From assembly GCF_019890935.1 (NCBI RefSeq), contig NZ_CP082333.1, forward strand, positions 894,001 through 958,000: DNA of 64,000 bases, written 5' to 3'. Below are positions 16,979 through 25,141 of this stretch, piece after piece (the stretch's first letter is position 1; every line of letters starts with the position of its first letter). The stretch comes from Exiguobacterium acetylicum. Its GTDB lineage: Bacteria; Bacillota; Bacilli; Exiguobacteriales; Exiguobacteriaceae. Below the pieces are notes generated by a model. It was not told the DNA's origin. It did not search any database and saw only the letters and a program-made list of their open reading frames with translations. The position numbers and the translations under genes were made by a program.

Positions 16979-18061
16979 TCATTTCGATCGATACAGGCGA
17001 TACTGATTTCTTCCTTGCGCTTTTGCTTCGTACAAAGCACTATCCGCTTGCTTAAATACTGTTTCAGCTGGTTGTTGATGAGCGTAAGCAATTCCTGCGG
17101 ATACCGTAATGGATACGGCATGATCTTGCATGACGAACGGTGTTTGCTGAACGGCTGTTACGATTGTTTCAGCTAGGACGACAGGAGGATGCAGTTCAAT
17201 GTCTGGAACGATGACGATGAATTCTTCACCACCATATCGACCGACCGTAACGGGTGCCGGACAATGTTCGTTCAATAAGATTGAAAAGTGGCGCAAGACA
17301 GCGTCTCCGATTGCGTGACCATGTGTATCATTTACATTCTTAAAGTGATCCAAATCAAACAAGATGACTCCCCAAGAATCTTTACTCCTTTCGAGCGTCG
17401 TGACTTTTTCTAAAATGACATGGCGATTCGCGAGCCGCGTCAATTGATCGGTCGAAGCAAGGTAGGATTGATAAGAATAAAGAACGAAATGCTGCTGAAG
17501 GAGTGAAGACAAACGATAAAACAAAAGAGCTCCACCAATCGTTAAAATGAAATAAGGAATATAAATCGTTCCCCAGGCATCTGCTGGGGAGTTACTCATA
17601 ATCAATCGCGAGAGTACGAGTAGGGAACCGACCGTGACGATTGCAGAAAAGAAGTACCCTTGCCTTTTGATGAATCGACGACAAATAAAAGAAAGTACTA
17701 GAAATCCAAGTAGTGTGATGACGGAACTAAATAGAGCACTTAGTGAATCTCCGCTATCAATCACGAATCGGTAGATCAAGAGCATCAGCCCTGTCACGGC
17801 AATACTGATATTACCACCGAACAAAGCGGACAAAGCGAGAGGTAATAACCGTAAATCAATCAATGCTCCATTTAAGTCGATTGCATTATGCATAAGTAGA
17901 ATGCCAGTCATACCATTGGAAAGTCCGAAATAGAGACGAGTAGATATTTTTGAGTCAGGTTGAATTGGTAAACGATCACGAAGTAGGTAAAAGGTGAACG
18001 TAGAAACGAGAAAAATAATACAGATATTAATAAAAAAGATATTCACTGTCGCAAGCATCAT
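16979..18061 (-). CDS. Membrane diguanylate cyclase (5TM + GGDEF)
   Basis: 360 residues. About six hydrophobic segments in residues 1-190, similar in layout to the 5TMR-LYT sensor region (RLYFGLSNGMTGILLMHN near residues 41-58). The C-terminal GGDEF domain starts at ASTDQLTRLANR and has the intact signature GRYGGEEF with FDLDHFKNVND and YEAKAQGRNQY. It should make c-di-GMP. The residues before the signature are CPAPVTVGR, so there is no RxxD inhibitory site. Its 3' end faces the EAL gene, suggesting a paired make/break or make/sense module. Confidence 0.88.
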   Translation of the reverse strand: MMLATVNIFFINICIIFLVSTFTFYLLRDRLPIQPDSKISTRLYFGLSNGMTGILLMHNAIDLNGALIDLRLLPLALSALFGGNISIAVTGLMLLIYRFVIDSGDSLSALFSSVITLLGFLVLSFICRRFIKRQGYFFSAIVTVGSLLVLSRLIMSNSPADAWGTIYIPYFILTIGGALLFYRLSSLLQQHFVLYSYQSYLASTDQLTRLANRHVILEKVTTLERSKDSWGVILFDLDHFKNVNDTHGHAIGDAVLRHFSILLNEHCPAPVTVGRYGGEEFIVIVPDIELHPPVVLAETIVTAVQQTPFVMQDHAVSITVSAGIAYAHQQPAETVFKQADSALYEAKAQGRNQYRLYRSK

Positions 18062-18137
18062 GAAGCCCTTCCTATATCAAAGTTTCAATCTATCGTCATT
18101 GTACGATATCGAGTCATGCAATGACATGAAAATGGAA

Positions 18138-18160
18138 AAAACAGCCTAATCGGCTGTTTT
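18138..18160 (-). terminator. Terminator of yqfW-like gene
   Basis: AAAACAGCC / GGCTGTTTT stem overlapping the stop codon, followed on the minus strand by TTTTTTCC. Confidence 0.75.
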
Positions 18161-18728
18161 AACGAATCGGTGCAAATTTTTGAATCTCTTGAACGGCTTC
18201 ATTCCATGAAGCGACACGAATGACATTATTCGGTACAGCTTTACGGTTATAAGGTGCGTCGAACAAGATTACAGGAATAGATGTGTCTTCTGCGATTTGC
18301 ACAGCATTCTCTAATCGATCTTCCATGAATAAATCGAGTGATAAATCACGGACGACTTGTACTTTGTCGTGTGATCCCGTCATGATCAAAGAATCAAGAG
18401 GAAGTTCGTGTTGTTTGATCCACTCTTCTGTTACAGGACGAACAAGCTCCGATCGTGCTGTTACGTAATGGAGATCATATTGTTTCCGCAAATTCCATAA
18501 GTGATGACGAACATGTTCTTGAGGGATGGATTCACGATAAATGCCGGTCTCGTGACCGGAGTTCACCATGTAGTCCCAAAATTCGATTTGATTCATATCG
18601 GTATACGTATGCAATTCATACTCGGACGCCTGATTGAAGTCAATCGACGTTCCAAGATGCTTATTCATGTAAGTGAAGCAAGAGGATGGATGTGTGATCG
18701 TTCCATCAATGTCGATTCCAATTTTCAT
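18159..18728 (-). CDS. yqfW: HAD-family 5' nucleotidase, YqfW-like
   Basis: 189 residues. HAD hydrolase of the NT5C/5'(3')-deoxyribonucleotidase type: motif I DIDGTITHP at 5-13, motif II (Y-V-T-A-R-S at VTARSE), the conserved Lys in SHDKVQVV, and motif IV LFMEDRLENA. Acts in the cytoplasm and probably removes phosphate from nucleotides. Length matches YqfW of B. subtilis, which lies near ispG and cshB/nfo on that chromosome. Its own terminator overlaps the stop. Confidence 0.8.
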   Translation of the reverse strand: MKIGIDIDGTITHPSSCFTYMNKHLGTSIDFNQASEYELHTYTDMNQIEFWDYMVNSGHETGIYRESIPQEHVRHHLWNLRKQYDLHYVTARSELVRPVTEEWIKQHELPLDSLIMTGSHDKVQVVRDLSLDLFMEDRLENAVQIAEDTSIPVILFDAPYNRKAVPNNVIRVASWNEAVQEIQKFAPIR

Positions 18729-18798
18729 TTACAGTCACCAACGTTCTAAAAATTTTTCTTCACTTAGTATAACATAGTCGAAATCGAGATAGGAAAAA

Positions 18799-18824
18799 AG
18801 ACTCCTCGCGAGGGAGGAGTCTTC
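18799..18824 (-). terminator. Terminator of ispG
   Basis: AAGACTCCTC / GAGGAGTCTT stem, followed on the minus strand by TTTTTTCC. Confidence 0.85.
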
Positions 18825-18827
18825 CAC

Positions 18828-19937
18828 TTATGCATGGTTTGCTTTTTCGGCTTCTTTTTCAGCCTGTTTTTCGAGAACGATCGCATCGATTTCTTTCTTC
18901 AATTCTTCGACCATCGTTGCTTCCGGTACTTTACGGATGATTTCTCCGTGACGGAATAACAATCCTTCGTTGCGTGCACCAGCGATACCGATATCAGCTT
19001 CACGTGCTTCACCAGGACCGTTGACCGCACATCCGAGAACCGCAACTTTGATGTTCGCTTGGATGTTTTCGATATAGTCTTCGATTTCTGCAGCGATCGA
19101 CATTAAATCGATTTCGATCCGACCACATGTTGGACATGAGATCAATGTCGCTGCGTTCGCTGCGAGACCAAATGATTTCAAGACTTCTTTTGCGACTTTT
19201 ACTTCTTCGACAGGGTCCGCTGAAAGAGATACACGAACTGTATTTCCGATTCCGCGTGACAAGATCGCGCCAAGTCCCGCTGCTGATTTTAATGAACCAG
19301 AGCGAAGTGGACCAGATTCCGTAATCCCGACGTGAAGTGGATAGTCGAATGATTCAGAAGCGAGCTGATACGCTTCAAGCGCCAACTGTACGTCTGATGC
19401 CTTAAGCGAGACGATGATATCATGGAAGTCGAGATCTTCGAGAATCTTAATGTGGTGCAACGCACTCTCGACCATACCACGAGCAGTTGGGTAGCCATAC
19501 TTTTCAAGAATATGCTTTTCAAGTGAACCGGCATTTACCCCAATCCGGATTGGGATATTTTTTGCTTTTGCTGCTGTAACGACGGCTTCGACCTTTTCGC
19601 GGCGACCGATGTTACCCGGGTTGATCCGGATTTTATCAACGCCAGCTTCGATTGCCATAAGCGCAAGTTTATAGTTGAAGTGGATGTCTACGACAAGCGG
19701 AATGTTAATTCGGCTTTTGATTTCTGCAAGTGCGAGCGCATCACGTTCTTCTGGACAAGCGACGCGGACGATTTGGCAACCAGCTTCTTCAAGGCGTAGG
19801 ATTTCAGCGACTGTCGCTTCGACGTCGTGTGTTTTAGTTGTCGTCATACTTTGGATGATGACTTCATTATTTCCACCAATGACAAGGTCCCCTACACGAA
19901 CGGGACGAGTCTTAGAGCGATGGACCATTTTCGGCAT
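18828..19937 (-). CDS. ispG: 4-hydroxy-3-methylbut-2-en-1-yl diphosphate synthase (IspG/GcpE)
   Basis: 369 residues. Radical-type 4Fe-4S enzyme of the MEP isoprenoid pathway that converts MEcPP to HMBPP. Visible are the N-terminal TIM-barrel stretch ([16 protein letters not shown]), HFNYKLAL, and the cluster ligands CPTCGR and [10 protein letters not shown] with its catalytic Glu. The start at 19937 is preferred because AAAGGAGAT lies 7 nt upstream of it; an earlier ATG 24 nt upstream has that site inside the coding part. The C-terminus is Lys/Glu/Ala-rich. Confidence 0.94.
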   Translation of the reverse strand: MPKMVHRSKTRPVRVGDLVIGGNNEVIIQSMTTTKTHDVEATVAEILRLEEAGCQIVRVACPEERDALALAEIKSRINIPLVVDIHFNYKLALMAIEAGVDKIRINPGNIGRREKVEAVVTAAKAKNIPIRIGVNAGSLEKHILEKYGYPTARGMVESALHHIKILEDLDFHDIIVSLKASDVQLALEAYQLASESFDYPLHVGITESGPLRSGSLKSAAGLGAILSRGIGNTVRVSLSADPVEEVKVAKEVLKSFGLAANAATLISCPTCGRIEIDLMSIAAEIEDYIENIQANIKVAVLGCAVNGPGEAREADIGIAGARNEGLLFRHGEIIRKVPEATMVEELKKEIDAIVLEKQAEKEAEKANHA

Positions 19938-20067
19938 ATCGAAAATCTCCTTTTGTGGCATACCGCCATATTGTTTATGTTTACCTTTTCTATCATATCG
20001 AACTATTCCCTAAAAATCGAGAAACAAGAACGAAAATTGAACATTTACAATTGTTTAATGAAAGAAG

Positions 20068-20092
20068 GGCGTCCGTCAATCCGTCGGACGCC
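20068..20092 (-). terminator. Hairpin behind membrane-protein gene
   Basis: GGCGTCCG / CGGACGCC stem downstream (minus strand) of the gene ending at 20105, followed by a weak CTTCTTTC tract. Confidence 0.6.
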
Positions 20093-20104
20093 TGATTTTA
20101 ATAC

Positions 20105-20590
20105 TCATTGAGGTTTACGTGAAGAACGTGGCTTCGAGGAACGGGCAATCCATAATGGCACTAATGTGTAGACGAAGTGTCCGATTACGAGTATCCCGAT
20201 TCCGAAGCGAGGATAATCAAGTTGGTATAGAAGCATACCGATTGGGAAAGACCAGAGGTTCGTTGCGACTGTATAAGGAAACGTTTGGCGATATGCCCAC
20301 GGACGGGGAAGTAACAATCGGACAAACCCTTTTGTTAGATACGCCATAAACAATACGTAAAGTAATACAGCGATTGCGATAAAGATGAAATGAAGGATGA
20401 ACCAGACGACGATCGGAATGTTTTTTTGTAAAAAGAAGGAATCAATGACCGTCGTCCAAAATGAAATCCAAGCTAATCCACAAAAATAAAGGGAAACATC
20501 TGCTAAACGAAGACGCAAAAACGGACGATTTGGAATTAAGGAAGTTTGTAAGTAATTAATCAGTTGACGTAAAAATGACAAGTGAATCAC
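20105..20590 (-). CDS. Integral membrane protein of unknown function
   Basis: 161 residues with four to five hydrophobic segments and a basic tail (RSSKPRSSRKP). Residues about 50-70 and 100-140 suggest a Yip1-like arrangement, but I cannot name a family with confidence. The start given is a GTG at 20590 next to an AGAAAGAG; a TTG three codons on is also possible. It is a single gene on the minus strand, transcribed away from the Na/Pi symporter. Confidence 0.65.
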   Translation of the reverse strand: MIHLSFLRQLINYLQTSLIPNRPFLRLRLADVSLYFCGLAWISFWTTVIDSFFLQKNIPIVVWFILHFIFIAIAVLLYVLFMAYLTKGFVRLLLPRPWAYRQTFPYTVATNLWSFPIGMLLYQLDYPRFGIGILVIGHFVYTLVPLWIARSSKPRSSRKPQ

Positions 20591-20667
20591 TCTTTCTAAT
20601 GTTTTATAACAGATTTAAATTATTTGATTTGTGTTTGTAATAAAGGTTTTTTGTGTAATGGTACAGA

Positions 20668-20733
20668 TTAATAAAAGCTTAACAAACGGATATTGAAAAA
20701 ACTATTTACAAGTTCACTAGACCTTTACATAAT
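20668..20733 (+). promoter_or_regulatory. Promoter of Na/Pi symporter with PhoP-like dimer
   Basis: TTTACA (20705-20710), 17-nt spacer, CATAAT (20728-20733) is a plausible SigA promoter. Upstream, TTAATA (20668-20673) and TTAACA (20679-20684) are 11 bp apart, like a PhoP half-array. Only two hexamers are seen. Confidence 0.45.
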
Positions 20734-20797
20734 GGGGGAGTTGAGAAAATAAACTTTACAAACACATCAATCCACATGAAATAAAGGAGCTGGCAAG

Positions 20798-22441
20798 ATG
20801 AACTATGATTTGCAGGAAATGATTTTCACCTTCATCGGTGGACTCGGGATTTTCCTATTCGGTATTAAGTATATGGGAGATGGGCTCCAAAAAACAGCCG
20901 GAGACCGATTACGTTACATCCTCGATAAATATACGACGAATCCACTATTAGGTATTTTAGCAGGTATCGTCGTCACGATTTTAATTCAGTCGTCGTCAGG
21001 AACGACCGTCATCGTCGTCGGTCTCGTTAGTGCGGGTCTGATGAATTTAAGACAGGCAATCGGAGTCGTCATGGGGGCAAATATCGGAACAACGATTACG
21101 GCATTCATCATCGGCTTTAACGTCAAGGAAGCTGCGCTTCCAGCGATCGCAATTGGTGCTTTCTTAATCTTCTTCTTCAATAAAGAACGGGTTCAATACA
21201 TTGGACAGATTTTCTTTGGCTTCGGTGCATTGTTCTATGGTCTCACATTGATGGGCGACGGAATGGCTCCACTCGAGTCAAGTGTCTGGTTCCGTGAGTT
21301 GACTGTATCGATGTCGGATAACCCATTGCTTGGTGTATTCGTCGGAACGATCTTTACTGTTCTCGTCCAATCGTCTTCTGCGACGATCGGTATCTTACAA
21401 GAGTTGTATGCTGGTGGCATGATCGATATCAAAGCAGCACTTCCGGTCTTGTTCGGTGATAACATCGGAACGACGATCACAGCAGTACTTGCAGCACTTG
21501 GTGCGTCGATTGCAGCTAAACGGACAGCGGCAGCACACGTCATCTTCAATATTATCGGAACGATTTTATTCTTGATTGCTTTACCGATCTTCTCGAATTT
21601 CATCGCATGGATCACGGGTACGCTTGATTTAGGTCCAAAGATGCAAATCGCCTTTGCACACGGAACATTCAACGTCGTCAATACGTTGATTCAATGTTGG
21701 TTCATTGCACAAATCGCATGGTTGGTACAAAAAATCGTACCGGGAACGGATACGACGATTGATTCAAAACCGCGTCATCTGGATCAAAATATCTTGAACC
21801 AATCTTCGGCACTCGCATTAAACCAAGCAAAGCTCGAAGTATTGCGAATGGGAGAATTCTCGAAAGACGCACTTTCAAAAGCACACCGTTACACGCAATC
21901 GCATGATAAGAAAGATGTATCGGAATCACAACAGATTGAATATGCAATCAACCATTTAAATACAGAAGTCACGAGTTATCTCGTTAAAGTAGCAGCACAT
22001 GATTTATCAGAACGTGAATCAAATGAGCACTCGTTACTGATGCACGCTGTAAATGATTTTGAACGAATCGGTGACCATGTCGAAAACATCGTCGAATTGG
22101 TCGACTTCCAAATCGTCAACCGAATCCAGTTCACATCAGCTGCGAAGAAAGAGCTTGATGACATGTATGCCTTAACGCAAGAAATCGTCGATTGTGCTGT
22201 TCGCGCTGTCGAAGAGGATGATGTTACACGAGCTCGTAAGGTTCTGGAACTCGAAGGAAAACTCGATGCGCTCGAACGGTCATTCCGGAAGCATCACGTC
22301 CTTCGTGTTAACGCTGGCGAATGTACGGGACAAGCAGGGATGATCTTCGTCGATCTCTTGTCGAACCTCGAACGAATTGGCGATCACGCTGTTAACATTA
22401 CGGATCTCGTCCTAGAACAGCGGACGGCTTTAACGAACTAA
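20798..22441 (+). CDS. Na/Pi cotransporter family protein (NptA/YjbB type)
   Basis: 547 residues. N-terminal Na_Pi_cotrans repeat pair with the hallmark serine-rich QSSSGTT (near 65) and QSSSATIG (near 190) loops and matching GDNIGTTITA / GANIGTTITA segments, about nine hydrophobic helices up to residue 310. The C-terminal 200 residues hold two PhoU-like helical repeats with DFERIGDHVENI and LERIGDHAVNI. Likely a Na-driven phosphate carrier (import or export) regulated through its PhoU part. AAAGGAG precedes the ATG. Confidence 0.92.
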   Translation: MNYDLQEMIFTFIGGLGIFLFGIKYMGDGLQKTAGDRLRYILDKYTTNPLLGILAGIVVTILIQSSSGTTVIVVGLVSAGLMNLRQAIGVVMGANIGTTITAFIIGFNVKEAALPAIAIGAFLIFFFNKERVQYIGQIFFGFGALFYGLTLMGDGMAPLESSVWFRELTVSMSDNPLLGVFVGTIFTVLVQSSSATIGILQELYAGGMIDIKAALPVLFGDNIGTTITAVLAALGASIAAKRTAAAHVIFNIIGTILFLIALPIFSNFIAWITGTLDLGPKMQIAFAHGTFNVVNTLIQCWFIAQIAWLVQKIVPGTDTTIDSKPRHLDQNILNQSSALALNQAKLEVLRMGEFSKDALSKAHRYTQSHDKKDVSESQQIEYAINHLNTEVTSYLVKVAAHDLSERESNEHSLLMHAVNDFERIGDHVENIVELVDFQIVNRIQFTSAAKKELDDMYALTQEIVDCAVRAVEEDDVTRARKVLELEGKLDALERSFRKHHVLRVNAGECTGQAGMIFVDLLSNLERIGDHAVNITDLVLEQRTALTN

Positions 22442-22460
22442 GTGAAATACGATTTTCTTA

Positions 22461-22503
22461 TAACAGCTGATTTCAAAAAATGAAATCAGCTGTTTATTTT
22501 TTT
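22461..22503 (+). terminator. Terminator of Na/Pi symporter gene
   Basis: AACAGCTGATTTCA / TGAAATCAGCTGTT stem followed by TATTTTTTTG. Confidence 0.85.
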
Positions 22504-22568
22504 GAAATAGCATATTGACAAGTTTCGCCACATCTCGTAATCTAGTAAGAGTAAGAAACATACATCAT

Positions 22569-22642
22569 GGCGGTGTAGCTCAGCTGGCTAGAGCGTACGG
22601 TTCATACCCGTGAGGTCGTGGGTTCGACTCCCTCCGCCGCTA
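22569..22642 (+). tRNA. tRNA-Met (CAU)
   Basis: 74 nt cloverleaf. Acceptor GGCGGTG/CGCCGCT, D-arm GCTCAGCTGGCTAGAGC, anticodon loop TTCATAC (CAU), T-loop TTCGACT. The acceptor and anticodon arms match the elongator tRNA-Met of B. subtilis. One T:T mismatch is in the T-stem (GTGGG/CCCTC). The 3' CCA is not encoded (CTATT follows the discriminator A). TTGACA at 22515-22520 could be the -35. Confidence 0.92.
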
Positions 22643-22653
22643 CTATTACTTAA

Positions 22654-22727
22654 GGACCCTTAGCTCAGCTGGTTAGAGCTGACGGCTCATAACCGTCCGG
22701 TCGCAGGTTCGAGCCCTGCAGGGTCCA
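22654..22727 (+). tRNA. tRNA-Ile2 (CAU, lysidine type)
   Basis: 74 nt cloverleaf. Acceptor GGACCCT/AGGGTCC, anticodon stem GACGG/CCGTC, loop CTCATAA. The CAU anticodon together with the CTTAGCTCAG context and the CTCATAA loop resembles tRNA-Ile2, whose C34 is changed to lysidine by TilS so that it reads AUA. CCA is not encoded. A second tRNA-Met cannot be ruled out without a covariance model. Confidence 0.85.
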
Positions 22728-22735
22728 TTCAGTAG

Positions 22736-22773
22736 AACGCTTCTCGTTGAAAAACGGGAAGCGTTTATTTTTG
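22736..22773 (+). terminator. Terminator of tRNA pair
   Basis: AACGCTTCTCGTT / AACGGGAAGCGTT stem followed by TATTTTTG. Confidence 0.85.
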
Positions 22774-22843
22774 TTCCCCCGGGGAATAGTAAAGATATTG
22801 TAATAATATTCATACTATAGTAACTAAGGGAGAGCGAAGAGAG

Positions 22844-24304
22844 ATGGAACGTAACCATACGATGATGCAGTTTTTTGAGTGGCATGTAGAGAATGATGGG
22901 AAGCACTGGCAACGCTTGAAAGAGCGGGCGCCTGAATTACGTGCTGCCGGCATCACGTCCGTGTGGATTCCACCGGCGTCAAAAGGTCAATCGGATGAAG
23001 ATACAGGATATGGCATCTATGACGTCTATGATTTAGGCGAATTTGATCAAAAAGGAACGGTCCGTACGAAATACGGTACGAAAGATGAACTCGTCGAAGC
23101 GATCCAGGTTGCTCGTGAGAACGATATCGCTGTTTACGCGGATGTCGTCATGAACCATAAAGCAGCAGCCGATGAACTCGAGACGATCAATGTCGTCGAG
23201 GTCCATCCAGAAGATCGTTCGAAAGAAATTTCAGAAGAGTTTGAAATCGAAGCTTGGACGAAGTTTACGTTCCCAGGACGTAACGGAAAATATTCAGATT
23301 TCATCTGGACACATGAATTTTTCAATGGAACGGATTTTGATGCCCGTGAAGAAAAGACGGGTGTCTTTAAAATTTCCGGTAAAAATAAAGATTGGAATGA
23401 TCAAGTCGATGATGAATTCGGAAACTATGACTATTTGATGTTCGCGAACATCGATTATAATCACCCGGAAGTCCGAGAAGAAATGATCCGCTGGGGACAT
23501 TGGTTCCAAGAAACAATTGATTGCCAAGGTTTCCGACTCGATGCCATCAAACATATCAACTATGAATTCGTTCATGAATTCGCAAAATCAATGATTGAAA
23601 AAAGTGAAGGTGATTTCTATATGGTCGGCGAGTTCTGGAAATCAGATCTCGATGATTGTCGTCATTTCCTCGATAGCGTCGACTATACGATCGATTTGTT
23701 CGATGTTCCGCTTCATTACAAGTTCCATGAAGCTTCGAAGCAGGGACAAGACTTTGATATGACGACGTTGTTTGCGGACACCCTTGTCGAATCACACCCG
23801 ACGAATGCCGTCACGTTCGTCGACAATCACGATTCTCAACCGGGGGAATCACTTGAGTCGTGGGTGGATGACTGGTTCAAACAACACGCTTACGCGGCGA
23901 TTTTACTTCGTAAAGACGGTTACCCATGTGTCTTCTACGGTGACTATTATGGAGTGCAAGGACCACATCCGGTAGAAGGAAAAAAAGAAATGATCGATGC
24001 TTTACTCTATGCACGGTATCACAAAGCATATGGTGAGCAAGAAGATTATCTCGATGATCCTCATTGTGTCGGTTGGGTTCGCCGTGGAGTTGAGGAAATC
24101 GAGAACTCTGGCTGTGCGGTCTTATTGTCGAATGCCGATATGTGTGAAAAACGGATGTTCGTCGGTGAAGAACGTGCAGGTCAAGAATGGTTCGACTATA
24201 CGAACCATCAAGATCACCCTGTCGTGATCGACGATGAAGGATTTGGTGTCTTCCCGGTTCCAGGTGGTGGTGTCTCAGTTTTTGCTCCGCGAGAAGTCGA
24301 GTAA
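22844..24304 (+). CDS. Cytoplasmic alpha-amylase, GH13
   Basis: 486 residues, no signal peptide. GH13 conserved regions in order: ADVVMNHKA (region I), GFRLDAIKH (nucleophile Asp, region II), MVGEFW (acid/base Glu, region III), FVDNHDS (transition-state Asp, region IV). The opening NHTMMQFFEWH and TGYGIYDVYDLGEFDQKG are typical for the GH13_5 alpha-amylases of Bacillus. It hydrolyses internal alpha-1,4 bonds of starch, glycogen or maltodextrins inside the cell. Monocistronic; no CcpA site was recognised upstream. Confidence 0.93.
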   Translation: MERNHTMMQFFEWHVENDGKHWQRLKERAPELRAAGITSVWIPPASKGQSDEDTGYGIYDVYDLGEFDQKGTVRTKYGTKDELVEAIQVARENDIAVYADVVMNHKAAADELETINVVEVHPEDRSKEISEEFEIEAWTKFTFPGRNGKYSDFIWTHEFFNGTDFDAREEKTGVFKISGKNKDWNDQVDDEFGNYDYLMFANIDYNHPEVREEMIRWGHWFQETIDCQGFRLDAIKHINYEFVHEFAKSMIEKSEGDFYMVGEFWKSDLDDCRHFLDSVDYTIDLFDVPLHYKFHEASKQGQDFDMTTLFADTLVESHPTNAVTFVDNHDSQPGESLESWVDDWFKQHAYAAILLRKDGYPCVFYGDYYGVQGPHPVEGKKEMIDALLYARYHKAYGEQEDYLDDPHCVGWVRRGVEEIENSGCAVLLSNADMCEKRMFVGEERAGQEWFDYTNHQDHPVVIDDEGFGVFPVPGGGVSVFAPREVE

Positions 24305-24334
24305 ATCCGAGGGTCTTGACTTGCGTCAACACAG

Positions 24335-24360
24335 GTTCTTTTGCTAGTCTTAAAGGGTAT
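24335..24360 (+). promoter_or_regulatory. SigB-like promoter of sodA
   Basis: GTTCTT, 14-nt spacer, GGGTAT. The -10 matches the SigB consensus GGGTAT exactly; the -35 matches only the GTT of GTTTAA. Transcription would start about 30 nt before the sodA start codon. Confidence 0.4.
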
Positions 24361-24397
24361 TGAAGTTTTCGAAAATAGCACAAAGGGGGACATGAAC

Positions 24398-25006
24398 ATG
24401 TCAAAATTTGAATTACCAGAACTCGGCTACGCTTATGATGCGCTTGAGCCACATATCGATGCTCGTACGATGGAGATTCACCACACGAAACACCACAACA
24501 CGTATGTCACGAACGTGAATGCGGCGCTTGAGGGTACAGAACATGAAGGAAAGTCACTTGAAGAACTTCTTCAAAACTTGGATGCTCTCCCAGCAAACAT
24601 TCAAACTGCAGTCCGTAACAACGGTGGCGGTCATTGGAACCACTCATTCTTCTGGAAACTGTTGAAGAAGAACGACGGTGCTGCTCCAACAGGCGAACTC
24701 GCGACAGCAATCGACGAAGCATTCGGATCATTCGATGCATTCAAAGATGCGTTCGCAAAAGCAGCAACAACTCGTTTTGGTTCAGGTTGGGCTTGGTTAA
24801 TCGTTGACGGTGGAAAATTGGCGGTCGTTTCGACACCAAACCAAGATACACCAGTCATGGAAGGCAAAACACCAATCCTCGGTCTTGATGTTTGGGAACA
24901 TGCATACTATCTTAACTATCAAAACCGTCGTCCTGATTACATCAATGCGTTCTTCAACGTCGTTGATTGGGATCACGTAGCGAAGCTTTACGCTGACGCG
25001 AAGTAA
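24398..25006 (+). CDS. sodA: Superoxide dismutase, manganese type
   Basis: 202 residues. Converts superoxide to peroxide and oxygen in the cytoplasm. Metal ligands: His in EIHHTKHH, His in [10 protein letters not shown], and Asp/His in [11 protein letters not shown]. The STPNQDTP segment carries the Gln that marks Mn-type enzymes. The start at 24398 has AAAGGGGGA 7 nt upstream. The order sodA-pbpA-pst is shared with B. subtilis, where yqgE lies between the first two. Confidence 0.95.
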   Translation: MSKFELPELGYAYDALEPHIDARTMEIHHTKHHNTYVTNVNAALEGTEHEGKSLEELLQNLDALPANIQTAVRNNGGGHWNHSFFWKLLKKNDGAAPTGELATAIDEAFGSFDAFKDAFAKAATTRFGSGWAWLIVDGGKLAVVSTPNQDTPVMEGKTPILGLDVWEHAYYLNYQNRRPDYINAFFNVVDWDHVAKLYADAK

Positions 25007-25017
25007 TGTGAAAACGA

Positions 25018-25052
25018 GCGTGTCGTTCAATTGTGAACGATACGCTTTTTTT
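25018..25052 (+). terminator. Terminator of sodA
   Basis: GCGTGTCGTTCA / GTGAACGATACGC stem followed by seven T. Confidence 0.85.
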
Positions 25053-25141
25053 AATGCGGAAAATGATGGGATAGGTTGTTATGGAAAGTTTCCTTCTATA
25101 TAATGAAACAAGATGACTTTTGAACGATAGGGGAGTACGCC

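Noticed and set aside
23877-24452. 191-codon antisense frame over the amylase end
   Set aside because: His/Arg-rich shadow of the amylase gene that runs across its stop and into the sodA promoter.
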